A stretch of 64,000 bases of DNA from Pseudomonas lurida (GTDB lineage Bacteria; Pseudomonadota; Gammaproteobacteria; Pseudomonadales; Pseudomonadaceae). A model generated the notes under the pieces. It saw only the letters and a program-made list of their open reading frames with translations, was not told the DNA's origin and made no database searches. Position 1 is the first letter of the stretch, and each line of letters starts with the position of its first letter. Positions 36,426 through 44,580 of the stretch are shown here, in pieces. Where the stretch lies: the NCBI RefSeq assembly GCF_002563895.1, contig NZ_PDJB01000001.1:1719501-1783500 (forward strand), in the 5' to 3' direction. Made by a program: the position numbers and the translations under genes.

Positions 36426-38585
36426 TTATAGGCAGCACCTCTTGTATTTTGAGCCGCTTCCACAAGGACATTGGTCGTTGCGCCCATGTCTCTTTGGAAC
36501 CAATGCTCTCTCGACCATTTTCATTGCCGAACCCAGCGATGAAGAAGGCTTCATTGCCTTCGTCAACTCATCCATTTCTGACGATTGCTCCCACGGAAAA
36601 TCGAGCGTGATACCGAATTGAATCTCCCCTTGAAGCCCCACTGAAACTCCAAACCAGTTCGCGGTTCGCTGAGCGTATTTGCGTTTCGCACAATGGAGTT
36701 CCAAGGTTCTGACGGCTGCTTCACTAGGCGTCGGGTTGCAATGGAAACAGATGCCAGTACCTGGTTCAGTCATCCCAAGTACGAAGTCATGTCGCTGACC
36801 ATCCATCTTTCCCATCTTGGTCAGCCCATCAATAGCCCGATGAACCGTAATACATGAGTCTCCGTCCATGGAAAGAAGCGTGAAGCCCAATTCTAGTACC
36901 GCTGGATGGGGGCGGCGCTCTATCTGCTCAATCAATCGCTCGTAGTATGTGCCCTTCATCTTGGTCAAAATTCCTGGCGGCACACGCTGGCCAGGAAGGC
37001 CTTCACGCCGAACAGTCATGGCCGTATCTAGGTCGGCTGCGATTGAGTCTTCCAGCATCACTATATTGTATTGCTCGTCGAGAAAGAGGTTGCATCGAAG
37101 GTGGTACGCAAGAGCAGTGAGCTCATGCCCCATCATCAATTTTTGTGCCGACTCTAGCCGCATACGGACGTAGCTAATGAAGCGCAATGGCGTATCCAGC
37201 ATTTCTGCTAGGACATCCAGCAGGAAAACGTCCATCACGAAAGGGGGACGGATGATCTCATCGGCAGAATATTTGAGGTACTGGCTGACTTGAAACGCCA
37301 ATGCGGGGTAGTGGTCGGATACCACGCAGAATGGATAGATCTCCTTGATCGTCTCTGGGAGCACGACAGCTTGGCCACTATCATTTTCTAAGCGACATTT
37401 GCCTGAGAGGATGGCCGCCGCACACTCAGCCCCTTGGTCGTAGGCCTTTTGAATCGCTGCGGCAAAATCAGCCTTGATCTGTCCGTCGCTACCTTTGCGG
37501 GCAGCAAGAGTTAACTTTTTTGCTTTTGCCTGAACGATGATGACTCGGTCACCAAAGATGACCAGAACGTCCGCCTCGGCGACAATCCGTTTGCCCTCGT
37601 AGATATTGACGTTTGTGTGAACATTCGCTTTTCCGAAAACCGCTGCCAGGCGACATTGAGAGAATTGTTCAGTGAATGCGCCTCGATTGTCGGACGCTTG
37701 TTGCCTGTAAGCTTTATCCTGGTGCATCCAGAAGAAAGGTGACTCGTACAGCGCTTCATAGATCGCGTAATGAGAGAACAGTAAGACCGAATCCCGCCCT
37801 GTCGGCAGCAGTGGGGTTGCAGCTACCTGATTAAAGTCTCCCACTTCATTAAATTGGCCATTATCGCCACTGAAGGTTAGAGCTTTGAAAACGGCTTCAA
37901 CAACAGCGAGCTCTTGACCAGAACGCGCAGCGATCTCTTGTGCGGTGAACTCGAAGAGTGCCAGCACCGATGCTGCAGGTAGCTCCCCTATCTTGGCTCC
38001 GCCACCTACTTGCGCTCCTTTGGTCGCTCTAACGTCCATCAATGAACACATTGCACTCGCCACTTGCAATGCCTGTGCACTGCTAAACGCCATGGCCCGA
38101 ACCAACCAGTCATCATCCTGGGCATGTTTCTCAGCAAAAAAATCTCGATACTGGAAGCTGTAAGCTGACTCGGTGCCATAGAAAATCGGCTCCTTCATCA
38201 TGGCGCCTTTCCAAATGTCACTCATGGCGATGCCTTGCTGAGCTTGAGGCATAAGCTCGCCGATCATAAGGCCGGTCATTGCGTCGTGAAGCTCACTCAT
38301 CAACTCATCAGTACGCGAGGCGTAGCTTCTCAGCGTGGCTTCATCAACTTCAGTTAGATCTAGAGGTTGACGCGACATCAACCCCAAGATCGTAGTTATT
38401 TCATTCCGATTGAGCCTTTTGCGGTCGAAGAGATGCTCAATATCAGAAGACTTATGCTCACCTTGAAAAGACACTAAGTTGTCGCGATAACAGATGCCAG
38501 CCATGGCATGAGCGTACCCTGGCTTGGCCGCCAGAGCTGCTAAATCATCAATGACGTCAGCTTCGCTTCGGTGCATGGGATGCAT
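36426..38585 (-). CDS. Large protein with nuclease-like core and SEC-C zinc tail
   Basis: This 719-residue protein has no recognised full-length family. Residues about 325-360 hold E337-A-D339, a beta-hairpin and Q352-A-K354, the pattern of the PD-(D/E)xK nuclease fold. The C-terminus (CPCGSGSKYKRCC, C706, C708, C717, C718) is a SEC-C zinc motif, found at the end of SecA and of many unrelated proteins. The N-terminal 320 residues are helical. No membrane segment or signal is seen. GAGGG lies 8 bases before ATG 38585. It is the last gene of a minus-strand cassette with three tiny genes. A nucleic-acid-targeting role is inferred. Confidence 0.68.
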   Translation of the reverse strand: MHPMHRSEADVIDDLAALAAKPGYAHAMAGICYRDNLVSFQGEHKSSDIEHLFDRKRLNRNEITTILGLMSRQPLDLTEVDEATLRSYASRTDELMSELHDAMTGLMIGELMPQAQQGIAMSDIWKGAMMKEPIFYGTESAYSFQYRDFFAEKHAQDDDWLVRAMAFSSAQALQVASAMCSLMDVRATKGAQVGGGAKIGELPAASVLALFEFTAQEIAARSGQELAVVEAVFKALTFSGDNGQFNEVGDFNQVAATPLLPTGRDSVLLFSHYAIYEALYESPFFWMHQDKAYRQQASDNRGAFTEQFSQCRLAAVFGKANVHTNVNIYEGKRIVAEADVLVIFGDRVIIVQAKAKKLTLAARKGSDGQIKADFAAAIQKAYDQGAECAAAILSGKCRLENDSGQAVVLPETIKEIYPFCVVSDHYPALAFQVSQYLKYSADEIIRPPFVMDVFLLDVLAEMLDTPLRFISYVRMRLESAQKLMMGHELTALAYHLRCNLFLDEQYNIVMLEDSIAADLDTAMTVRREGLPGQRVPPGILTKMKGTYYERLIEQIERRPHPAVLELGFTLLSMDGDSCITVHRAIDGLTKMGKMDGQRHDFVLGMTEPGTGICFHCNPTPSEAAVRTLELHCAKRKYAQRTANWFGVSVGLQGEIQFGITLDFPWEQSSEMDELTKAMKPSSSLGSAMKMVERALVPKRHGRNDQCPCGSGSKYKRCCL

Positions 38586-38695
38586 GGCTGATACCCTCAG
38601 AACTTATGATTTATGAATAGCTCGGAAGGGAACACTTCGGCTAGAAAACCCGCCAAAGACCCTCTGAGAGAACCGTCGTCGAAAACAGTAAGCCT

Positions 38696-38992
38696 TTAGG
38701 TCGTACCTGCGCCCCACGCCCAGTCACCACCTACCACAATGAAGATCTCAGACTTCAAAAGTCGCGCTCGGAAGGCAGCTTGTACCGAATTACGGACATC
38801 GTTTCGTACAGCAACTGCGCTGGTGCCGTTAAAGAAACCCATCGTAGAGGTGGTGGGAATGACTACATGCTGCCCCTCGTCTGCCTTAACCACCTTTGCT
38901 AGGCCGATCCGCTGAAGATCTGCATAGGCGCTTTCGTAGTCCTTCGAAGAGGCGTTCTTCAAATCAAACGTGCAATAGACCAAATAGCTCAT
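38696..38992 (-). CDS. 98-residue protein with possible Cas2-like ferredoxin fold
   Basis: The gene encodes 98 residues from ATG 38992, which has GGAG eight bases upstream; an extension to 39022 is not supported. The opening MSYLVYCTFDLKNASSKDY, the helix DYESAYADLQRIGL and the strand SEIFIVVGGDW suggest a beta-alpha-beta ferredoxin-like fold. This resembles Cas2 or VapD only in outline: the usual beta-1 Asp is DLK here, but other Cas2 features were not confirmed. It lies 110 bases before the SEC-C gene and 99 bases after the Cys-rich gene. Confidence 0.65.
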   Translation of the reverse strand: MSYLVYCTFDLKNASSKDYESAYADLQRIGLAKVVKADEGQHVVIPTTSTMGFFNGTSAVAVRNDVRNSVQAAFRARLLKSEIFIVVGGDWAWGAGTT

Positions 38993-39091
38993 AGTACAAA
39001 CTCCTGGATAACTCACGCTCAATGAGATGGGGGCCAGCCGATCCAGCAGCCGGCTTACCCAAGAGCGAGAAACCTAACCTCTAGCCTCTTC

Positions 39092-39298
39092 CTACTGGGT
39101 GTGGCACACCGAGGAGCACGTCCGGCAGCCGTTCGACTGCGGGTATGTGTTGCGAGCCTGACGCACGGCAGTCACACAGCTGCTGTGTTGGCCCAAATCG
39201 AGGCGGTTCTGCAATGCCGGCAAGAAAATGCATGAACTGGTATGCACTTCATGATCGCCATTGTTTTGGGCATTGCGGTTAACGTAATACTGAGCCAT
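39092..39298 (-). CDS. Small Cys/His-rich protein (68 residues)
   Basis: It starts MAQYYVNRNAQNNGDHEVHTSSC and carries six cysteines and four histidines, ending NGCRTCSSVCHTQ. The spacing (C-x2-C-x3-CH) suggests a zinc site. I believe similar tiny proteins occur in many bacteria without known role. The start lies one base past the stop of the preceding gene (GTGAGTGAGATG), so translation is coupled. It is second in the minus-strand cassette. Confidence 0.7.
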   Translation of the reverse strand: MAQYYVNRNAQNNGDHEVHTSSCIFLPALQNRLDLGQHSSCVTAVRQARNTYPQSNGCRTCSSVCHTQ

Positions 39299-39299
39299 C

Positions 39300-39554
39300 T
39301 CACTCACCCCGCTGTTTATTCGATTGGGCAAGTACCGAGGCCGCGAGGGTCTTGGTGGTGGCGTTGTATTTATTGCTGTCGAGGACGTGGCTTGCTTTGG
39401 TCTCCATGTCAGCACCAGTTTGTTTACCGCTGGAGGCTTGGGCCATAGCCGACCCCGCTAATTCTTTCTGAATCGCGGAGGAGCTGTCGCTACGCAGGAT
39501 TTTGGAGGCCAGGCTGGCCACGGGAATCGAGGTTTGTTTGATATTTTTAGGCAC
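39300..39554 (-). CDS. 84-residue helical protein, first gene of cassette
   Basis: The start chosen is GTG 39554, since CAGGAG lies nine bases upstream; an in-frame ATG at 39578 would bury that site. The product (VPKNIKQTSIPVASLASKIL..) is almost all small and polar residues with helical periodicity (LASKILRSDSSSAIQKELAGSA), with no signal peptide. Its stop codon is one base from the start of the Cys-rich gene. A perfect 14-bp inverted repeat lies about 145 bases upstream. No family is recognised. Confidence 0.65.
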   Translation of the reverse strand: MPKNIKQTSIPVASLASKILRSDSSSAIQKELAGSAMAQASSGKQTGADMETKASHVLDSNKYNATTKTLAASVLAQSNKQRGE

Positions 39555-39696
39555 GGTTAGGTGCTCCTGTATTTGCATAAAAATTTGCGTAAGCAGGAGC
39601 AACCCTTGAGCGGAAAACCGAGCCGGATAGTTGACATCCAAAGTCGGATTTTTCTCTAATGCGCATCCCACCGATGTTCGCATTGGTTCAGGGTAG

Positions 39697-39740
39697 GCAG
39701 GTATGTGTGCTCGGCGACCAAACTTCGCACACATACCTGC
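39697..39740. promoter_or_regulatory. Perfect 14-bp inverted repeat with 16-base loop
   Basis: GCAGGTATGTGTGC (39697-39710) and GCACACATACCTGC (39727-39740) are exact reverse complements. It lies upstream of the minus-strand cassette start (39554). It could be a wide operator, a structured RNA, or a relic of a mobile element end. No flanking gene uses it as a terminator. Confidence 0.6.
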
Positions 39741-40054
39741 TGTCTTTACTGAATCCTCAGCTCACTCGAAAAACACTACATATAGATGTGCCTCTCTGGT
39801 GTAGCCACAAGATAGTGTGGTCGATTTTACTTTGCAAGATCACAAGGTTGTGGATAACGTGTATGTAAATTGCAATTTGGATCCATTTTGATGCTGTATG
39901 GATGCCCAGGCCTTCTAAATCGGGGGCTAAGAGCCATAACAGCCGAAACAACTTGTAACACTCTCCGTCCTTACCGTCGATTTACCTTTAAAAGTGCGGC
40001 GATCAGCATTCGAAAATGACGATTCTATGACGTCATTTTTTATGCCTCATCACG
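39741..40054. other. Noncoding AT-rich gap
   Basis: Nothing gene-like was found. Minus-strand short frames here read as low-complexity hydrophobic sequence without ribosome sites. Confidence 0.4.
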
Positions 40055-40275
40055 TCAGTAACCGTCGGTTTCCAAGCTCTTACTCCAGTTGCCCCAGCGC
40101 TTTGATCCGGCAAAAGTTTTTCCAGTGGTCGTACTAGAAGCAGAGCCTTCGCTGAGCGTGTAGTTGATGACCACATCATCGTGAATCAGGATGGCGAGCG
40201 TTATCTCAATGCCTGTCGTCATCACCTCCATGGTGGTCACGATTGGAGCAGCACAAGAACCACTAACTATCTTCA
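40055..40275 (-). pseudogene. Decayed copy of BamE-like lipoprotein gene
   Basis: The C-terminal part (VTTMEVMTTGIEITLAIL, then DDVVINYTLSEG) matches the intact lipoprotein at 42324-42692 (VVTMKVTTTGIQKTLDVLI, NDVVINYTFSEG), and the DNA matches over roughly 150 bases. Upstream, GACGAAGGTGGATC corresponds to GACGAAAAGTGGATC of the intact gene, with a frame change at that point. The signal peptide and first half are missing. It is therefore a 5'-truncated, frameshifted remnant in the same orientation. Confidence 0.75.
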
Positions 40276-40677
40276 TCGCTGATCCACCTTCGTCGTGCAG
40301 CCGGCGCATCGCCCAGGCCTGCCTGGCAGTTACAGTGGCTGTCCTGAGAGCTACTTCTCCCCAGCGCCGGACACTTCATCCTAAATACCCATCACCTGTC
40401 AGCCACCAGAGTCTTCAAAAGCGAAAGCACGCCTTCGGAAAATTCTCCAATTTGCCGCAAATTCTTCAGCAAAAACTCTTCCGTGGTGTACTTAAAACCA
40501 AGGTCGGAACAGACAATTGGGCGTTATTTTTGTGGATGTCTGGACTGGTTAGGTGGCGTCGCTGAGTGACACAAATTCCCTCGGCAGTTCCCTATTGGTG
40601 ATTGGTGCTGGGGTTGATACTGGCCTCACCCGCACTGCTCCCGCTTGCGGGCTAATCTACCAACGAGGACACAGATC
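40276..40677. other. Noncoding gap before the tiny-gene pair
   Basis: No gene was recognised. A short hairpin CCCGC-TT-GCGGG lies at 40640-40651, 26 bases before the next start codon. A promoter for the pair should lie here but no clear -35/-10 was identified. Confidence 0.4.
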
Positions 40678-40806
40678 ATGAGCAGTAAATCAGACAACGA
40701 CAATCGCTCGAATCAATTAAATGAGAACAATGACGCGTATTGGCAGTCTCGTGATTACGACGAGCGCCCTGAAGATTGGGAAGATCGCTCGGGCGAGGAG
40801 AACTGA
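40678..40806 (+). CDS. Tiny hydrophilic protein, 42 residues
   Basis: It starts MSSKSDNDNRSNQLNENND and is rich in Asn, Asp, Glu and Ser with YWQSRDYDERPEDWED in the second half. GAGG lies upstream. It is strongly acidic and probably disordered. Its stop is one base from the start of a second tiny gene, so the two are cotranslated. I recall similar small paired proteins in bacterial islands, but no function is known. Confidence 0.65.
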   Translation: MSSKSDNDNRSNQLNENNDAYWQSRDYDERPEDWEDRSGEEN

Positions 40807-40807
40807 T

Positions 40808-40957
40808 ATGACAAGCCGACGTAAAGCTCCAGAGGACGCACGATCCGACCAAAAGAACTCCAATCCTGGCTCGCCTGGAACAAACCCAATTTGGGATAAG
40901 GCTCAAGGTAATCGAGGCAAGCAGTTAAACCCAAACCAGCGCAGTGGTAAGACTTAA
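40808..40957 (+). CDS. Tiny basic protein, 49 residues
   Basis: It starts MTSRRKAPEDARSDQKNSN and ends QGNRGKQLNPNQRSGKT. Composition is Lys/Arg/Asn/Gly/Pro rich, opposite in charge to its acidic partner 42-residue gene immediately upstream. The pair therefore might bind each other; this is only a charge-based guess. GAGGAG inside the end of the upstream gene acts as ribosome site. A GAGGCTGCC / GGCAGCCTC hairpin follows. Confidence 0.65.
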   Translation: MTSRRKAPEDARSDQKNSNPGSPGTNPIWDKAQGNRGKQLNPNQRSGKT

Positions 40958-40979
40958 CAGTCTGCACTCTATGGTGCTT

Positions 40980-41001
40980 GAGGCTGCCGTTTGGCAGCCT
41001 C
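40980..41001. terminator. Hairpin between tiny-gene pair and 402-residue gene
   Basis: GAGGCTGCC-GTTT-GGCAGCCTC is a perfect 9-bp stem between convergent genes. No T run follows, so terminator activity is likely but not certain. Confidence 0.6.
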
Positions 41002-41005
41002 GACT

Positions 41006-42214
41006 TCATGGTGAGGTCATAGGTTTTCCGAGAGCGGTGCGGGCGAAGCGATACTCCCATCTGTAGGCATCCATGATTCCAATGATGTGCTCAGCATCCA
41101 TTCCAACGTCCACCAATCCCTGACGAATGAGGGAGAGAGTTTCGCCAATGCGTAGAATCACTGCCTGAGTCCATGTGTAGCCCTCATTGCCCTCGAAAGG
41201 CTCGTCGCTCAACCTAGCTTTTTCAATGGTTACTGCATGAGCAAGGCTTTTCAAGGTTCCAAACTGGGGGCGTCCCTTTTTGCGTTGCTCCCAGTTTCTC
41301 AACAGTCTGATCCGGGAGCTTGCCTCTGTATTTCGATCATGGTTGTGCCGAGCCCAAAGATTTCCAAGGAAGGTAATCGCCCTCTGTTTTTGTTCCCACC
41401 CTGCTTGTTTCGCTAGGTGTTCAAGTGCGCAGGTTGTTGAATTGTTCCACTCGCCAGATATGGGTTCAATGGCGGGTAGTATGCTGTTCAATGGCGTGAC
41501 TTCTTCCATTCCGTCTCGAACCGTCATCTCCCAAATATCCACCACTGTATCCGCCACCATCCAGGCAAGCATACGCATCAAAACCGCGACCCTATCTGCA
41601 ATGATCACGTGCTGTGTTATCTCGTCATTGGCTATTTCTTCATCCCTGAGTTCATCCAAGCGAGCGTGCAGACATGCTCGTACGGTGGGACAGCCAACAC
41701 GCTCAACTATGGGGGATTTGGCGTAAGCTTGAAACTGTGCCGTTACGCTTCTATCAATATGCATGTCCACCGCGTTAAGTAATTCAGCGTCACGGACAAT
41801 ACCGATCCAAAAGTCGCATGGTACTTGATTGATAAATAACCGGGACGTGAGCAATGCGCGCCACTCATGTGCAGGCTGCCAGCTATAGTCTTTTCTGCCC
41901 TCATCAATAAGGTTTTGCAGCACTTCCTGGTGCGGTGTATCCCTAAAAAGACGCAGTAGAGTTCCACGAGATGGCAGGTGGTGCGGTTCGCTGATGAGTT
42001 TTGCTATTGTCTTGTCGCTCGGTACAAAAGGTTTTTGCTGGCGGGCATTACTCAAGACTTCTTTCAGGGAGGTATCAAGTAAATGCAAAACGGCTTCTAC
42101 GGGCATCAACAAAGCGTTGCTATTGATTACTCGGATTGTTCTTTGCTCGCTATCCAATGCTTGGATAAAGTCACAAAGTGTTTCGACAGATACGAGGAGG
42201 GGAGGGCTTTCCAT
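41006..42214 (-). CDS. Unrecognised 402-residue protein
   Basis: ATG 42214 (MESPPLLVSVETLCDF) is chosen; a GTG three codons upstream is the alternative. The protein is helical, soluble and cysteine-poor, with segments such as PSDKTIAKLISEPHHLPSRG and WEQKQRAITFLGNLWARHNH. A basic stretch, RIRLLRNWEQRKKGR, about 120 residues before the C-terminus could contact nucleic acid. There is no NTP-binding or nuclease motif. It sits alone between the tiny-gene pair and the lipoprotein gene. Confidence 0.6.
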   Translation of the reverse strand: MESPPLLVSVETLCDFIQALDSEQRTIRVINSNALLMPVEAVLHLLDTSLKEVLSNARQQKPFVPSDKTIAKLISEPHHLPSRGTLLRLFRDTPHQEVLQNLIDEGRKDYSWQPAHEWRALLTSRLFINQVPCDFWIGIVRDAELLNAVDMHIDRSVTAQFQAYAKSPIVERVGCPTVRACLHARLDELRDEEIANDEITQHVIIADRVAVLMRMLAWMVADTVVDIWEMTVRDGMEEVTPLNSILPAIEPISGEWNNSTTCALEHLAKQAGWEQKQRAITFLGNLWARHNHDRNTEASSRIRLLRNWEQRKKGRPQFGTLKSLAHAVTIEKARLSDEPFEGNEGYTWTQAVILRIGETLSLIRQGLVDVGMDAEHIIGIMDAYRWEYRFARTALGKPMTSP

Positions 42215-42323
42215 GGCATACACTCGAGCAAGATCATAGCGTCGTACGATATGAGCATTGCATTTAGCAATGACCCATCAACAACTGATTGAGCGCGGTA
42301 AGTGGCCCAATCTAAGGTTGCAT

Positions 42324-42692
42324 TCAGTTCGTGGCGGTAGTTGTGCCGGGCGCAGGGCCTTCGCTGAACGTGTAGTTGATGACCACGTCATTTCGGATCA
42401 AGACGTCGAGGGTCTTCTGAATGCCAGTAGTCGTCACCTTCATAGTGACCACGTAGCTTTGGGCATGGGCTGAGCCATTGGTGTAGGTGTAGATCCACTT
42501 TTCGTCAGTCTCGCTGACAGCACTCTTGGCGTAGGGCTGACCAAACAGGGACTTCAACTCAGTAGTCGTCGTTTTGCCTTTGGTGATGCTCGCTACACTG
42601 GCCGACGGAAAGTCTCGTCCTGCGGTGTAGTGGGACGTAGCGCAACCGCCAAGTGCGACACAGATCCCCATTACTGCGATGAGCTTTTTCAT
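42324..42692 (-). CDS. BamE/SmpA-like outer-membrane lipoprotein
   Basis: The gene encodes 122 residues. A lipoprotein signal peptide with lipobox LGGC (MKKLIAVMGICVALGGC, Cys17) is clear. The mature part ITKGKTTTTELKSLFGQP followed by EKWIYTYTNG is the SmpA/BamE fold pattern. Island- and phage-borne relatives are common; their role is unknown. A decayed copy lies 2 kb away at 40055, in the same orientation. Confidence 0.82.
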   Translation of the reverse strand: MKKLIAVMGICVALGGCATSHYTAGRDFPSASVASITKGKTTTTELKSLFGQPYAKSAVSETDEKWIYTYTNGSAHAQSYVVTMKVTTTGIQKTLDVLIRNDVVINYTFSEGPAPGTTTATN

Positions 42693-42885
42693 ATCCTTCC
42701 TTGATCGTAGAAAGCTCCAAATCTAGCTGGCATCTAGGCTAAAAGCCATCGCCATCTTGACCACCTGCGTTCGCGGTTGCCGACAGGGCACTGAACGCCT
42801 AAACAACAGTGCTAGTGCCTAAGATGACCAGAGGCAAACTACTAATGTCTCGATCTAAAAATTACGGGGCCAAATATACTTTTGC

Positions 42886-43191
42886 GTGGGAGAGATGATT
42901 TCGGTTAGCAATCGACTGGCCGTCGCTTTGGGGGCAGTAGCCGACGGGTGTTTACGGCCAAATGCCACCCTAAGTCTCTTGTCATTTTTTCCGCTTGCGT
43001 TTTTGATCACAGAAAAAGGTCAGGGGATTTATCCTTCCGGTGCGACGCCTATGAAGCCCACTGATAAAACACTTAATGTGAAACTCGACTCAGGACACCT
43101 GCCTTATGCTGCTTTTCCCAATGTAGGGCTGAAAGGGGATCAGATGATTCTACTAAATGGTACTCAGTCGATTGTGAGTTACCCCATCTGA
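42886..43191 (+). CDS. Doubtful hypothetical protein
   Basis: An open frame of up to 101 residues, with GTG 42886 or ATG 42895 as start. There is one hydrophobic stretch (LSLLSFFPLAFLI) and a beta-like tail. No family or good ribosome site is seen, so it may not be a gene. Confidence 0.3.
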   Translation: MGEMISVSNRLAVALGAVADGCLRPNATLSLLSFFPLAFLITEKGQGIYPSGATPMKPTDKTLNVKLDSGHLPYAAFPNVGLKGDQMILLNGTQSIVSYPI

Positions 43192-43397
43192 ATGCCTTTG
43201 CTTCTGCAGCGTTGAGATAGTTTGCTCAGCCATGATTTCATTTGGCTATTCGTGCTTGCCGTCTTCAATTGTCGATTGCCCGACCTTTATCTGGTGAGTA
43301 GCTTACTCCCGTCTGCGCGGTTGAGCTGCCGACGCTTGGAGCGACCCGCTATACCTGAAAGTCTACCTGTATCTACACATCGGTAAGGTACAGAGCA

Positions 43398-43697
43398 ATG
43401 GATAAGACAATCACTGTCGATCAACTGGCTACCACCGACCTTGGATCAATCAATGAGATATGGTTGAGCGGGACGCATACCCGGCTATGCCTATGGCGTG
43501 GCGAACACGTTTTCGCACACGAAATGATGAGCGAGGGCACCCACGATCAGAATGTCCGACGTCTTTGCGTGAAGGTGGTCAACCCTGACGATCAAGCTGC
43601 AGTGGCTAACGTTGAGTTGATGGTGCGAGAACGGTTGGAAAAGATGGGGAAAGAAGGCGAGTTTTATCCGGCTGAGGAGGCGGACACACATCGATAG
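43398..43697 (+). CDS. Unrecognised 99-residue protein
   Basis: It starts MDKTITVDQLATTD and has segments INEIWLSGTHTRLCLWRGEHVF and a charged helical tail (VELMVRERLEKMGKEGE). It is soluble, and the codon pattern is plausible. GGTA lies upstream but the ribosome site is weak. The function is unknown. It stands alone in the island. Confidence 0.5.
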   Translation: MDKTITVDQLATTDLGSINEIWLSGTHTRLCLWRGEHVFAHEMMSEGTHDQNVRRLCVKVVNPDDQAAVANVELMVRERLEKMGKEGEFYPAEEADTHR

Positions 43698-44069
43698 CAC
43701 CCAGCCGCTCTGGTAAAAATAGGGTGTCGGCTAGTCGTGAGTACCTCAGTACGCCGCGTCAGGATGTGTCGCGATTTCGGCTTTATGGGCAATTGCACTA
43801 ATTCTGTGTTTTGGAGCTCCTGTATTGTTCGTTCCACCAAACTATGACCCAGGCATTTGAGTGGGGTGCTAGTAGAGCCAAAGAGCTGCGGGTTGACACC
43901 ACGAAAAAAATCCACAGGTACTCAGGTCTTTAAAAAGCCTCTTCAACCCCGAATCCACTAAGCTAATTGACCGTTCATCGATTCACTTGAATGCGCTCAT
44001 GAATCATCGGTCACTACAGCGATGGGTACATTCCGGAATCTCCGGTGAGGCTCGTCGCAAGGCGAGCGT
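43698..44069. other. Noncoding gap with interrupted inverted repeat
   Basis: GACCG..GATTCA (43969-43985) and TGAATC..CGGTC (44000-44012) can pair. No gene was recognised in this gap. Confidence 0.4.
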
Positions 44070-44288
44070 ATGAGCGGAATCGATGATTTCAGATTCAAGT
44101 CCCACTACCTTTTAATTGAGCTAGATGCGGCAACTAGCACAATGATGATGCTTGTTTCTTCTAAGGAGGTTGCAGGAGCCAAGTGGGATGCCGCAGCTTT
44201 GCGTCATCATGAGGCCTTTCAAGCCTGGAGCTCATTTCTAAATTTCCCCTATGGTCACTTACGTGGTTCGACGCCGTCGCCTCATTAA
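44070..44288 (+). CDS. Unrecognised 72-residue protein
   Basis: It starts MSGIDDFRFKSHYLLIELD with a ribosome-like GAGCGT. A helical second half (AGAKWDAAALRHHEAFQAW) is seen. No family was recognised; size and composition are compatible with a real small gene. Confidence 0.42.
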   Translation: MSGIDDFRFKSHYLLIELDAATSTMMMLVSSKEVAGAKWDAAALRHHEAFQAWSSFLNFPYGHLRGSTPSPH

Positions 44289-44346
44289 CTGGAAGACGGA
44301 CAATTCTTTAGCCCGCAGCAACCGTTAAGAATTAGGGTGGAAATCC

Positions 44347-44580
44347 ATGTTAGGCGCCAGTAAAGATACTCACCCCGCTAAACGTGTATCGGTTCATTTA
44401 CTCGCCCTGATCGCGCAAGCACCTACCGCAGTTGAAGCGTTGCTCCATGATATTCGCGCGCAGGAGTTGATATTGAATCTTCAAGGAACAGAGACCATCT
44501 CCAAGCTTGACGGTGATAATCTGAGGATCCTGTGCAGGGTGGCGCTTGAGAAGCGTCTCCATAAAATTGCGAACGCGTAG
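44347..44580 (+). CDS. Unrecognised 77-residue protein
   Basis: It starts MLGASKDTHPAKRVSVHLL, with GGTGGA upstream. It is helical and soluble (HLLALIAQAPTAVEALLHDIRAQ, LDGDNLRILCRVALEKRL). It follows the 72-residue gene by 58 bases on the same strand. The function is unknown. Confidence 0.45.
   Translation: MLGASKDTHPAKRVSVHLLALIAQAPTAVEALLHDIRAQELILNLQGTETISKLDGDNLRILCRVALEKRLHKIANA

Noticed and set aside
39757-39951. Hydrophobic 64-residue minus-strand frame
   Set aside because: No ribosome site and random-looking composition in an AT-rich gap.
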